Origin: CAYUYV01 sp050331455
Lineage (GTDB): Bacteria > Pseudomonadota > Alphaproteobacteria > JAJFIK01
Assembly (NCBI GenBank): GCA_050331455.1
Contig: JBHJGV010000058.1
Location: forward strand, 1 to 64,000
Length of the DNA: 64,000 bases
Direction of reading: 5' to 3'
Numbering within the stretch: the first letter of the stretch is position 1; each line of letters starts with the position of its first letter. A program made the position numbers and the translations under genes. Shown piece after piece: positions 24,335-32,454 of this stretch. The notes under the pieces are model-generated. The model did not search any database. It was not told the DNA's origin and was given only the letters and a program-made list of their open reading frames with translations.

Positions 24335-25882
24335 TTAGATCACCGCGTCGATCAGTACAGGCCCTTTGGTGGCGAGACCGGTTTTGAAGGCCTGGATGAA
24401 GTCTTCCGTGGTCTCGGCGCGCAGGGCCGTGACGCCCATGCCCTCCGCCAGCTTCACCCAGTTGAGGTCCGGGCGGCCGATATCGAGCATGGAGAGGGCC
24501 TTTGGGCCCGGATTTTCCGCCCCCACCCGGGCCAGCTCGATATTCAGGATCGCATAGGAGCGATTGTCGAAAATCACCGTCAGGACGTCCAGGTTTTCCC
24601 GGGCCATGGTCCACAGGGCCTGCACCGTGTACATGGCGCCGCCGTCCCCATGCAGACAAATCACCTTGCGGTCCGGGCAGGCGACCGCCGCACCGGTCGC
24701 CGTGGGCAGGCCCCAGCCAATGGCCCCGCCCGTAAGGCTCAACCAGTCATGGGGCGGACAGCCCAGGGTGTGGATGAAGGAGGCGAGACCGGCCGTGACC
24801 CCTTCGTCCACCATGATGGCATTGTCCGGCATCAGGGCCCCGATCACCCGGCCTACACCATCGGCCGTGAGAGCGCCGGCCTCGGGCAGATCCGGACGCA
24901 CCGGAGCCTGACGGTTCCGGGCCCTCGGTGCAGCGCCCAACGTATCGGCCAGGGCTTCCGCCGCGATCTCGGCGTCCTCTTCCGGGCCGGCCAGCGTCTC
25001 GACGGCGCAGCCCTCAGGGACCAGAAGGCTCGGCTTGCCGGGATAGGCGAAAAAGGCCACAGGCACTTTGGTTCCCACAAAGACCATCAGGTCATGGGCG
25101 CTCAAGGCATCCATGGCCGTCTCGCCGAAATAAGGAATGGGCCCGGCCTTCACCCGGCCGGCACCCCGCGCCACGCGCTTGTTGAAGGTGTCGCAATAAA
25201 GGGCGGCGCCGCTCGCTTCGGCGATCCGGCCGGCCGCCTCAAGACCGCGCTCCAGGGTCGCCCGGCTGCCCAGGACCAGGGCCGGGGATTTCGCGTCGCG
25301 CAGGGCTTTGGCGACGGCCTCGATCCGGTCCGCTGGCACGCTCGCCGCGCCGGACACGGTGACCGGGGCGGCGACGGCTGCGCCCTCGTTCCAGGCCGTG
25401 TCCGCGGGCACGGCAAGGGTCGCGATGCGCCCCGGATAGGCGCGGGACGCGGCCACGGCCTCGGCGCCAAGGCCCGGCAGGCTGTCCGCAGTGAGGGCCG
25501 TGCGGTACCAGGCCGAGACCGGCCCGGCGATCCCGGCGAGATCAGAGGTGAGCGGCGCATCGTGGTGCAGGTGATAGGTGGCGTGGTCTCCCACAATGTT
25601 GACGATGGGCGAGCGGCCGCGCCGGGCATTGTGCAGATTGGCAATGCCGTTGCCGAGGCCCGGACCCAGATGGAGAAGGGTCGCGGCGGGCTTGTCGGCC
25701 ATGCGTCCGTACCCGTCGGCCGCGCCGGTCACCACGCCTTCGAACAGGCCGAGCACGGCGCGCATGCCCTCCACCCGGTCGATGGCGGCCACCAGATGCA
25801 TTTCCGATGTACCGGGATTGGTGAAGACGACCTCGACACCGCTCGCCACCAGGGTGCGCACCAGCGCTTCGGCTCCGTTCAT
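24335..25882 (-). CDS. Thiamine-diphosphate enzyme (acetolactate synthase large-subunit-like)
   Basis: A 515-residue three-domain ThDP enzyme. The N-terminal PYR domain has FTNPGTSEMHLVAAID with the catalytic Glu and GYGRMADKPAATLLHLGPGLGNG. The central domain follows, and the C-terminal PP domain has the ThDP/Mg motif GDGGAMYTVQALWTMAREN...DNRSYAILN. It belongs to the branch often labelled acetolactate synthase but closer to benzoylformate/sulfopyruvate-decarboxylase-like proteins; no regulatory subunit (ilvN) is adjacent, so a role in branched-chain synthesis is doubtful. The start at 25882 has GGAGGAGA upstream. Confidence 0.85.
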   Translation of the reverse strand: MNGAEALVRTLVASGVEVVFTNPGTSEMHLVAAIDRVEGMRAVLGLFEGVVTGAADGYGRMADKPAATLLHLGPGLGNGIANLHNARRGRSPIVNIVGDHATYHLHHDAPLTSDLAGIAGPVSAWYRTALTADSLPGLGAEAVAASRAYPGRIATLAVPADTAWNEGAAVAAPVTVSGAASVPADRIEAVAKALRDAKSPALVLGSRATLERGLEAAGRIAEASGAALYCDTFNKRVARGAGRVKAGPIPYFGETAMDALSAHDLMVFVGTKVPVAFFAYPGKPSLLVPEGCAVETLAGPEEDAEIAAEALADTLGAAPRARNRQAPVRPDLPEAGALTADGVGRVIGALMPDNAIMVDEGVTAGLASFIHTLGCPPHDWLSLTGGAIGWGLPTATGAAVACPDRKVICLHGDGGAMYTVQALWTMARENLDVLTVIFDNRSYAILNIELARVGAENPGPKALSMLDIGRPDLNWVKLAEGMGVTALRAETTEDFIQAFKTGLATKGPVLIDAVI

Positions 25883-25987
25883 GGGCTCTCTCCTCCATTC
25901 GGGGCGCCGTGACAGGCTCGCCCCCTTTTCTGTTCGTACCGGCACCGTTCCGGCCCAGCTGCCGGCCGAGATCACCGCAGGGCGAGA

Positions 25988-26650
25988 TCACCGCAGGGCA
26001 TCGACCACCCGCTCGATCAGCACGCCGAAGCCGAGTGCGGTGATTATGCCCCCGGAAATGCGATTTAGCCATTTCAGCCGGGAATAGGTCATGCGGCTCT
26101 GGAGCCGGCCCATGAGGCCGGTCAGCGTGCCCCACCACACCAGGGAGCCGAGGATGACCGAGCCCACCGTGACCCCCGCCGTCGCATAGCTGGGATTGTC
26201 CATCAGCCCCCGGCCCAGCCAGGAGGAAAACAGCGCCCCGAAGCCGATCAGCGTCGCCGGATTGGTGATGGTGAGCACAAAGGTGGTCGCGATGGTGGGC
26301 CCGAGGGCGATGGCGCTGTTGGGATCGGGCAGGGAGACATCGGGCCGGTTGGTGAAGGGCCGGGGATTGGCCATGATGGTATGCACGCCCATGATCACGA
26401 GGATCACGCCGCCCACGGATTTAATTGTGTCGGAATAGGCCTCAATGCCGGCGGAAATCGCCGTCAGGCCGAAGGCGACCACCACCGCGAACAGACCATC
26501 GCCCAGCGCGGCCCCGGTGCCGGACAGGAAGCCATTCAGCCGTCCGAACGCCAAAGTGCGCCGGATACAGATGAGATTGACCGGCCCGACGGGCGCCGCG
26601 ACGATCACACCGATGATGACGCCGCTGAAAATCAGGATCACCCAGTCCAT
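25988..26650 (-). CDS. LysE family amino-acid exporter
   Basis: A 220-residue protein with six hydrophobic segments and the LysE/RhtB N-terminal signature VAAPVGPVNLICIRRTLAFGRLNGFLSGTGAALGDGLFA. These are inner-membrane exporters of amino acids or related small molecules. The start MDWVILIFSGVIIG begins at the first helix, with GGGGAG upstream. It lies between the ThDP enzyme and the quinone-oxidoreductase-like gene on the same strand; a shared transcript is likely, but a metabolic link cannot be shown. Confidence 0.9.
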   Translation of the reverse strand: MDWVILIFSGVIIGVIVAAPVGPVNLICIRRTLAFGRLNGFLSGTGAALGDGLFAVVVAFGLTAISAGIEAYSDTIKSVGGVILVIMGVHTIMANPRPFTNRPDVSLPDPNSAIALGPTIATTFVLTITNPATLIGFGALFSSWLGRGLMDNPSYATAGVTVGSVILGSLVWWGTLTGLMGRLQSRMTYSRLKWLNRISGGIITALGFGVLIERVVDALR

Positions 26651-26718
26651 GGGCCGTTGTTCTCCCCTGTGGACGGAACCGGCACCGCCATGGTCCGTCC
26701 CGCCCCCGCCGCCCTGTT

Positions 26719-27741
26719 TCAGCCGGCGATCCGCACCACAGTACGCCCACGCACCTGCCCTTCCAGGATGCGCTCCGCCAGGGCCGGACAGTCTTCCAGC
26801 GGGACGACCTGGGTGATGGCCGCCAGAAGCGACGGATCGAGATCCGCGGCCATGCGAGCCCATGCCTCCTGCCGCCGCGTCCGCGGAGCATAGACACTGT
26901 CGACGCCGAGCAGATTGACCCCGCGCAAGATGAAGGGCGCCACGGAACCCGGCAGGTCCATCCCCTGGGCAAGGCCGCAGGCGGCAACCGAACCGCCATA
27001 GCGGGTTTGGGACAGCGCATTGGCGAGGGTGTTCGAGCCCACCGAGTCCACGACGCCCGCCCAGCGCTCCTTGCCGAGCGCCCGAGGCTTGGCCGACAGC
27101 TCCGCCCGGTCGATGATCGCGCTGGCTCCGAGCCCGCGCAGATAAATCTCCTCGGATGCCCGCCCCGTGGAGGCCACAACCTCATGGCCCAGCCTGGCAA
27201 GGATCGCGATGGCCACGCTGCCCACGCCGCCGGCGGCGCCCGTGACCAGGATGGGCCCATCCCCCGGGGCAATGCCCTGGCGCTCCAGGGCCAGGACGCA
27301 CAGCATGGCCGTATAGCCGGCCGTACCGATGGCCATGGCCTGTTCCGGCGTGAAGGCATCCGGCAGGGGCACCAGCCAGTCGCCGCTGACCCGGGCCAGT
27401 TCCGCATAACCGCCCCAATGGGTCTCCCCGAGGCCCCAGCCATTCAGGACCACGGGGGTACCGACGGGCAGGTCGGTCCGCGCGGACTGTTCGACCACGC
27501 CGGCAAAATCGATACCGGGGATCATGGGCCAGCGGCGCACCACCGGCGCCCGGCCGGTCAGCGCCAGGCCGTCCTTGTAGTTCAGGGAAGAATGGGAGAC
27601 CCGCACCGTCACATCCCCGGGCATGAGGTGATCGACGGGCACCTGGGTGACGGCCACGGTCTGGAGGACCGACGGCTCGCCCGGGCCCCCGCTCGCGGGC
27701 TCGGGCTTCGTGATCAGGATCGCGCGGAAGGTCTCGCTCAC
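26719..27741 (-). CDS. Medium-chain reductase of the AcuI/YhdH type (acrylyl-CoA reductase-like)
   Basis: A 340-residue zinc-independent MDR protein. The GroES-like N-terminus includes VSHSSLNYKDGLALTGR and MIPGIDFAGVV, typical of YhdH/AcuI; the Rossmann nucleotide motif is ILVTGAAGGVGSVAIAILARLG and the NADPH-specific region VASTGRASEEIYLRGLGA follows. Relatives reduce acryloyl-CoA to propionyl-CoA, for example in DMSP or 3-hydroxypropionate use. The start is GTG 27741 with AGGGGA nine bases upstream. Confidence 0.9.
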   Translation of the reverse strand: MSETFRAILITKPEPASGGPGEPSVLQTVAVTQVPVDHLMPGDVTVRVSHSSLNYKDGLALTGRAPVVRRWPMIPGIDFAGVVEQSARTDLPVGTPVVLNGWGLGETHWGGYAELARVSGDWLVPLPDAFTPEQAMAIGTAGYTAMLCVLALERQGIAPGDGPILVTGAAGGVGSVAIAILARLGHEVVASTGRASEEIYLRGLGASAIIDRAELSAKPRALGKERWAGVVDSVGSNTLANALSQTRYGGSVAACGLAQGMDLPGSVAPFILRGVNLLGVDSVYAPRTRRQEAWARMAADLDPSLLAAITQVVPLEDCPALAERILEGQVRGRTVVRIAG

Positions 27742-27890
27742 GCTTCTGGTCCCCTTCGTTTTTTCCGGTCTTTTTATTCCGTCATGACCGCCATCATGGT
27801 TGGCTAGCACAGCTGGACCGCGGCGGCCAATCGCGGGACAAGGCCCGCCACGGGGCCAAACCTTGGGCGCAAGCTTTGGAGACACCGACC

Positions 27891-28262
27891 GTGCATCTCG
27901 TCCACGACCCTTCAGCACCGGCGGCCGACGCCACCGATTTCAACACGTTCCTGCGCCTCGATATCCGGGCGGGCACCATCGTCTCGGCGGATCCCTTTCC
28001 CGAAGCGCGCAAGCCCGCCTACAAGCTGCGCATCGATTTCGGGGCGGGCATTGGCGTGCGCGCCTCCTCGGCCCAGATCACCGAACTCTACCGCCCGGAA
28101 GACCTGGAAGGCATGCGGGTGGCCGCGCTGGTGAACGTCCCGCCCCGCCGGATCGGGCCGTTCCTCTCCGAAGTTCTGACCCTCGGCTTTCCGGATACGC
28201 AGGGGCGGATCGTGCTGATGACACCCGGGGACAGCGTTCCCGACGGCGCGCGGTTGAGCTGA
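27891..28262 (+). CDS. csaA: tRNA-binding protein CsaA
   Basis: A 123-residue OB-fold protein of the EMAP-II/tRNA_bind class: FLRLDIRAGTIVSADPFPEARKPAYKLRIDFGAGIGVRASSAQIT, then VAALVNVPPRRIGPFLSEVLTLGF and GRIVLMTPGDSVPDGARLS. This matches CsaA throughout, including the C-terminal PxxxVPxGxxL tail. CsaA dimers bind tRNA and have chaperone-like, export-related activity in Bacillus. GTG 27891 has GGAG nine bases upstream; TTG 27876 is a longer alternative. Confidence 0.93.
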   Translation: MHLVHDPSAPAADATDFNTFLRLDIRAGTIVSADPFPEARKPAYKLRIDFGAGIGVRASSAQITELYRPEDLEGMRVAALVNVPPRRIGPFLSEVLTLGFPDTQGRIVLMTPGDSVPDGARLS

Positions 28263-28263
28263 A

Positions 28264-28287
28264 GGGCGGCGGCGGAGCCCATTTTTT
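28264..28287 (+). terminator. Weak intrinsic terminator of csaA
   Basis: A short GGGC/GCCC stem with a nine-base loop is followed by A and six T residues directly after the csaA stop. Its T-run overlaps the first arm of the CIRCE-like element. Confidence 0.35.
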
Positions 28288-28312
28288 AGCACTCGCCACT
28301 GGAGGCTGCTAA
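28286..28312. promoter_or_regulatory. CIRCE-like element (HrcA operator) upstream of usg
   Basis: TTAGCACTC, exactly nine bases, then GGCTGCTAA. The left arm is the CIRCE consensus; the right arm differs from GAGTGCTAA at two positions, giving 16 of 18 matches with the correct spacing. It lies 114 bases before the usg start, just after csaA. In alphaproteobacteria CIRCE normally controls groESL. A further 6-4-6 dyad (TTTATC...GATAAA, 28343-28358) lies between it and usg. Confidence 0.55.
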
Positions 28313-28426
28313 TTTAATTGCTCAAAATGACGCTCTCTCGCATTTATCTTGCGATAAACACTCGACAGAAAGGGTATCCGTTGTTCTCATAGGGACAGGC
28401 CGCATACGTATCAGTGGAGTAAGCCC

Positions 28427-28690
28427 ATGTCCGGTCTGAAGGCCCAGCTTGACGGATATCGTCTGACGACGGCGGAAATTCTATACCACATGCCCGACCA
28501 TCCGGGCCTTCTGCAGACCTATGTCTGGCAGGAACTGGATCTCGCGCCGCGCTTTCCCGTGCTGAAACGGTTCCTGGATTTCTGGGAGGGCCATCTCGAC
28601 GGCCGGCTCCATTCCGTGCGCGTTGCCGCCACAGGCATCATTTCGCCCGGCGAGTCCCGCCACGCGGATGCCCTTTTGACCCTGCACTGA
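28427..28690 (+). CDS. usg: Usg family protein
   Basis: An 87-residue protein matching the Usg family, small and nearly confined to alphaproteobacteria: LDGYRLTTAEILYHMPDHPGLLQTYVWQELDLAPRFPVLKRFLDFWEGHLDGRLHSVRVA. The biochemical function is unknown; the name comes from position upstream of another gene. The ATG has GGAG nine bases upstream. It is a single gene, preceded by an AT-rich leader carrying the CIRCE-like element. Confidence 0.93.
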   Translation: MSGLKAQLDGYRLTTAEILYHMPDHPGLLQTYVWQELDLAPRFPVLKRFLDFWEGHLDGRLHSVRVAATGIISPGESRHADALLTLH

Positions 28691-28762
28691 CGGTTAAGGT
28701 GGCCTCACCGTGCAGAATGGGGCTTGCCCCCATCTCACTGGAAACATCCGGGCACGGCCCTG

Positions 28763-30100
28763 TCAGCCCGCCGCGGCGGGCAGGGTTTCCTGGAAGCGCA
28801 CGGCCCGGCCGCCGGCGGCGCCGGTCAGTTCGCCGTCCCACATGACCGTACGGCCGCGGATGATGGTCCCGACCGGCCAACCCTTCAGGGTGCGCCCGGT
28901 AAAGGGGGACCAACCGCATTTGCTGGCCATGTCCTCGTCCCGCACCATGCGTTCCGCGGACAGATCGACCACGGTGAAATCCGCATCATATCCGGCCATC
29001 ATCCGTCCCTTGCCAGCGATGCCGAAAATGCGCTGGGGTCCGTGGCAGAGCAGATCCACGAGCCGCGTCAGGCTCAAGGTTCCCTCGTTCACATGGGTCA
29101 GCATGACCGGCACCAGGGTCTGCACCCCCGGCATGCCCGAGGGCGATTTGGGATAGGCCTGGGCCTTTTCCTCCAGCGTGTGGGGGGCATGGTCCGAGCC
29201 GAGAACATCGACCACGCCCGCGTGGAGCCCGGCCCAGATGCCGGCCCGGTGGCGCCCATCCCGAACGGGCGGGTTCATCTGGGCGCGCGTGCCCAAGGTC
29301 TCGTAGCAGCCGGGGGCCTCCAGGGTCAGATGCTGGGGTGTCGTCTCCACCGTGGCCACGTCCCGGTACTGGGCCAGGAGATCCATCTCCTCGGCCGTGG
29401 AGATATGGAGCACATGGACCCGCGCCCCGGTTTCCCGGGCAATGGCGAGCAGACGCCGGGTGCATTGGATGGCCGCCTCAGCGTCCCGCCACTCAGGATG
29501 GGTGAGCACATTGCCCAATTCCGCCAAGGGCCGGCGCTCGCGCAGGCGCATCTCGTCCTCGGCGTGGAAAGCCGCGCGCCGGCGGATGGTCTTCAGCACC
29601 CGGCGCACACCGTCGTCATCTTCCAACAAAAGCGAGCCTGTGGAAGACCCCATGAAGACCTTCACGCCGCAACAGCCCGGCAGGCGCTCCAGATCGGCGA
29701 GCTGATCCGCGTTTTCCGCCGTCCCGCCGACGAAAAAGGCAAAATCGCACCACATGCGGTCCGTGGCCCGCGCGACCTTGTCAGCCAAAGCCTCGGCCGT
29801 CGCCGTCGGCGGCTTGGTGTTGGGCATCTCGAACACCGCCGTCACGCCGCCGAGGGCTGCGGCCCGGCTGCCGGTCTCCAGATCCTCCTTGTGCTCCATG
29901 CCCGGCTCACGGAAATGGACCTGAGTGTCGATCACCCCCGGCAGCACATGGAGGCCTTTGACGTCAATCACGTGCTTGGCGCCAGCGGCATCGAGGGAGC
30001 CCAGGGCCTCGATCCGGCCGTCCCGCACCCCCACATCCCCTTGAGCCACGCCGTCATGGTTCACGAGGGTGCCGTTTTTCAGGACTAGGTCGAAGGTCAT
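28763..30100 (-). CDS. pyrC: Dihydroorotase (class I-like amidohydrolase)
   Basis: A 445-residue TIM-barrel amidohydrolase that interconverts carbamoyl-aspartate and dihydroorotate in pyrimidine synthesis. The metal-binding start reads DTQVHFREPG, with Gln in place of the first His of the usual HxH, as in a known proteobacterial subgroup. Other ligand regions are present: the lysine in GVKVFMGSSTG, the His in AFHAEDE and VLHIST, and the Asp in LGSDHAPHT. Length matches this subgroup. The ATG at 30100 begins MTFDLVLKNGTLVN. It is divergent from ygfZ, with 92 bases between. Confidence 0.9.
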   Translation of the reverse strand: MTFDLVLKNGTLVNHDGVAQGDVGVRDGRIEALGSLDAAGAKHVIDVKGLHVLPGVIDTQVHFREPGMEHKEDLETGSRAAALGGVTAVFEMPNTKPPTATAEALADKVARATDRMWCDFAFFVGGTAENADQLADLERLPGCCGVKVFMGSSTGSLLLEDDDGVRRVLKTIRRRAAFHAEDEMRLRERRPLAELGNVLTHPEWRDAEAAIQCTRRLLAIARETGARVHVLHISTAEEMDLLAQYRDVATVETTPQHLTLEAPGCYETLGTRAQMNPPVRDGRHRAGIWAGLHAGVVDVLGSDHAPHTLEEKAQAYPKSPSGMPGVQTLVPVMLTHVNEGTLSLTRLVDLLCHGPQRIFGIAGKGRMMAGYDADFTVVDLSAERMVRDEDMASKCGWSPFTGRTLKGWPVGTIIRGRTVMWDGELTGAAGGRAVRFQETLPAAAG

Positions 30101-30192
30101 GGATCGCGTCCCCCAAAAATGGCGCGGAAAACGGTATCGCTGGGCCGCGCTCGCCTTACACTCCGTTGCGAAGGATATAACGGGAGTCCGCC

Positions 30193-31134
30193 ATGATTTC
30201 ACCAGAAAGTGACGTTGCATTAGTTCTGCCCATCACTCAGGTCCCCCTCGAGGATCGCGCCGTGCTGCGCGTCGAAGGCCCCGAGGGCCGCAGCTTTCTC
30301 CAGGGTCTGATTTCGAACGATGTCGAGAAGGTCACGCCGGAGCGGGCGATCTACGCGGCGCTGCTGACCCCCCAGGGCAAGTTCCTGTTCGACTTCATCA
30401 TCGCCCAGCATGGCGACGGCCTGCTGTTCGACACCGAGGCCGCCCGGGCGGACCAGCTTCTCAAACGCCTGACCATGTACAAGCTGCGCGCCAAGGCGAC
30501 CGTCACGGATGTTTCAAAGGATTGGTGTGTGCACGCCGTGTTTCCGGCCCAGACGGACTTGCTCCCGGGCGCCGCACGCACCGATGGAGACACCCTGTTC
30601 GTCGCCGACCCACGCCACGCGGCCCTCGGCCTGCGGATCATCCGTCCCCGGTCCGCCGCCCTGCCGGACCTGTTGGCCGGCGTGTCCCAGGGCACGATGG
30701 AGGACTACACCCGCCACCGCATCGCCCTCGGCGTGCCCCAGGGTGGGATCGATATGGTGCCCGACGCGTCCTTCCTGCTGGAGAGCAACGTGGAGGAAAT
30801 GCACGGTGTCGATTTCCAGAAGGGCTGCTATGTGGGCCAGGAACTCACGGCACGGACCAAACACCGGGGCAGCGTGCGCAAGCGGATCCTGCCCCTCGAC
30901 CTTGAGGGCGGTGTGCCGGAGACGGGCAGCGCGGTGGAAGCTGGCGGACGGGACATCGGCACCGTGACCAGCGGTGTGGCCCTGGGTCCGGACCGGGCCC
31001 GGGTGCTGGCCCTGATGCGTATCGACCGGCTGTCCGAGGCCGAGGCCGCGGGCCATGGCCTGACCATTGCCGGCCGCGAGGCGGTTCTGGAAAAGCCCGA
31101 CTGGGTCGTGCTTCCCAAAATCGAAGGAGCATGA
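30193..31134 (+). CDS. ygfZ: YgfZ/IBA57-type folate-binding protein (Fe-S assembly)
   Basis: A 313-residue GcvT-related protein. The diagnostic KGCYVGQE motif with its functional Cys is present (QKGCYVGQELTART), along with the N-terminal FLQGLISNDVEK and LTPQGKFLFDFII motifs. YgfZ uses tetrahydrofolate to help build or repair certain Fe-S enzymes, such as MiaB. GGGAG precedes the ATG. The DUF3574 gene begins four bases after its stop. Confidence 0.95.
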   Translation: MISPESDVALVLPITQVPLEDRAVLRVEGPEGRSFLQGLISNDVEKVTPERAIYAALLTPQGKFLFDFIIAQHGDGLLFDTEAARADQLLKRLTMYKLRAKATVTDVSKDWCVHAVFPAQTDLLPGAARTDGDTLFVADPRHAALGLRIIRPRSAALPDLLAGVSQGTMEDYTRHRIALGVPQGGIDMVPDASFLLESNVEEMHGVDFQKGCYVGQELTARTKHRGSVRKRILPLDLEGGVPETGSAVEAGGRDIGTVTSGVALGPDRARVLALMRIDRLSEAEAAGHGLTIAGREAVLEKPDWVVLPKIEGA

Positions 31135-31138
31135 GGCC

Positions 31139-31549
31139 ATGAGAGCGATTGTCGTTGCCGGCCTTGCCTTTGCTGCCGTCGCGCTGCTGGGTGCGGGCCT
31201 CACCGGGCCGGGCCGGCTCGACCGCTGTGTTGGCACACGGATGATCGAGACGACGCTTTACTTCGGCATGTCTTCGCCCGACGGCATGATGTATGAGGAA
31301 GATTGGTTGGCCTTCCGGGACAGCCATATCGTCCCCCGCTTCAAGGAAGGCTTCACCCTGCTGCGCGGTGAAGGGCACTGGCAGGATCCGGACACGGGCT
31401 TCCACGCCGGCGAGGCCTCCCGTGTGCTGGTCCGTGTGCATGACGGGAGCGACGATGGCGCTTTCGACGATCTGATCGAGGTCTATAAGACTCGGTTCAA
31501 GCAAAAATCTGTCCTGCGCACCGATGCCCAGATCTGCGCCCAGTTCTAA
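31139..31549 (+). CDS. DUF3574 family exported protein
   Basis: A 136-residue protein with a signal-peptide-like N-terminus (MRAIVVAGLAFAAVALLGAGL) and the DUF3574 core: ETTLYFGMSSPDGMMYEEDWLAFRDSHIVPRFKEGFTLLRGEGHWQDPDTG, then SRVLVRVHDG. The family is secreted and uncharacterised, with a ferredoxin-like fold expected. It is probably co-transcribed with ygfZ. Its stop codon lies inside the first unit of a short tandem repeat. Confidence 0.85.
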   Translation: MRAIVVAGLAFAAVALLGAGLTGPGRLDRCVGTRMIETTLYFGMSSPDGMMYEEDWLAFRDSHIVPRFKEGFTLLRGEGHWQDPDTGFHAGEASRVLVRVHDGSDDGAFDDLIEVYKTRFKQKSVLRTDAQICAQF

Positions 31550-31594
31550 GCCCGGTTTCTGGGCCCGGTTTCTGGGCCCCGTTCTGAGCCCCAG
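31538..31594. repeat. 12-13-bp tandem repeat spanning the DUF3574 stop codon
   Basis: Units beginning GCCC start at 31538, 31550, 31563, 31576 and 31588. The second and third (GCCCGGTTTCTGG) are identical; the others differ by one to four bases. The first unit encodes the last residues and TAA stop of the DUF3574 protein. Confidence 0.8.
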
Positions 31595-31625
31595 GGTCGG
31601 CGGCTCTCACCCCAAACAGATCCTT

Positions 31626-31735
31626 GCGTCACTGCGAGGAGCGAAGCGACGCGGCAGCCCAGGGTAAGGGCACCTCCTCATACGGAAAAATATCCCGCGC
31701 CCCTGGATCGCCACGCTGCGCTCGCGATGACGGCG
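31626..31735. repeat. MITE/REP-like imperfect inverted repeat, about 110 bp
   Basis: The left end (GCGTCACTGCGAGGAGCGAAG...) and right end (...CGCTGCGCTCGCGATGACGGCG) are imperfect inverted repeats of about 35 bases around a 40-base centre. The 'TCA-TGCGAG-GAGCGAAGCGA...' ends resemble a small palindromic element found dispersed in many proteobacterial genomes. It carries no ORF. Confidence 0.65.
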
Positions 31736-31944
31736 CAAACGGCGCAGAAGCCAGAGCCGAGCAGGACAAGCCGCTCCGTGGACAGACAAGGCACAGATTT
31801 TCCCGCGTCGCAGGCATCGGGCATGGCAGGTCTCGCCTTTAACGGTCCGTCTCGTCCCCTAGCGTATGGCCGGCCATACGAATAGTCTGCCTGACTGTTC
31901 CCACGGAAACAAAGGCGACGATCCACGGCTTTCACACGGAAAAT

Positions 31945-31959
31945 GTTCTTGTTTTGTTC
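31945..31959. promoter_or_regulatory. LexA (SOS) box of the alphaproteobacterial type
   Basis: GTTC, seven bases (TTGTTTT), GTTC: an exact match to the direct-repeat GTTC-N7-GTTC operator of alphaproteobacterial LexA. It overlaps a possible promoter (TTGTTT at 31949-31954, TAGCGT at 31972-31977, 17-base spacer) and lies 76 bases before the VOC gene, which leads into tag. A four-plus-four-base motif can occur by chance, but its place before a DNA-repair gene supports it. Confidence 0.6.
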
Positions 31960-32035
31960 AAATCTCGCTGCTAGCGTCCGACGCCCGAAGACCGCCTTGC
32001 GCCAGGCAATCGGTCTGCTGATGATGGAGCCTAGC

Positions 32036-32425
32036 ATGACGACCACCGTTATCGACCACCTGTCCGTCGGCGTGACGGACGTGGCCCGGTCCCGCGCCTT
32101 CTACGAGCCCGTCCTGGGCACCCTCGGCCTGCGTCCGGTGCATATCTTCACCCCGGCCATCGCATTCGGCGACACCCAGCCCGTGTTCTGGATTACCCTG
32201 CCCCTCAACCAGGACAAGGCCAGTCCCGGCAACGGGGTTCATGTCTGCTTTCGGGCCATGTCCCAGCCCGCCGTGCGGGCCTTCCATGCCGCGGGCCTTG
32301 CCGCCGGGGGGCGGGACGCGGGCGAGCCGGGCCTGCGCGTCCAATATCTGCCGACCTATTTCGCCGCTTATCTGTTCGATCCGGACGGGAACAAGATCGA
32401 GGCGGTCTGCTACTCCCGATGGTAG
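32036..32425 (+). CDS. VOC family protein (glyoxalase/bleomycin-resistance fold)
   Basis: A 129-residue single-domain VOC protein: TVIDHLSVGVTDVARSRAFYEPVLGTLGLRPV at the start, GVHVCFRAMSQPAVRAFHAAGLAAGG in the second module, and AAYLFDPDGNKIEAVCY at the end, with the usual metal-ligand positions His8 and the C-terminal Glu. The substrate cannot be inferred; relatives include glyoxalases and dioxygenases. GGAG lies seven bases before ATG 32036. tag starts 29 bases after its stop, so the two are probably co-transcribed. Confidence 0.88.
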   Translation: MTTTVIDHLSVGVTDVARSRAFYEPVLGTLGLRPVHIFTPAIAFGDTQPVFWITLPLNQDKASPGNGVHVCFRAMSQPAVRAFHAAGLAAGGRDAGEPGLRVQYLPTYFAAYLFDPDGNKIEAVCYSRW

Positions 32426-32454
32426 CCCCGACCGTCAGACGAGGAACGAACACC

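Larger units (their letters stand above)
31550..32035. other. Intergenic region upstream of VOC-tag
   Basis: 486 bases without a gene. It holds the short tandem repeat, the MITE-like inverted repeat (31626-31735) and the LexA-type box (31945-31959). Confidence 0.7.
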
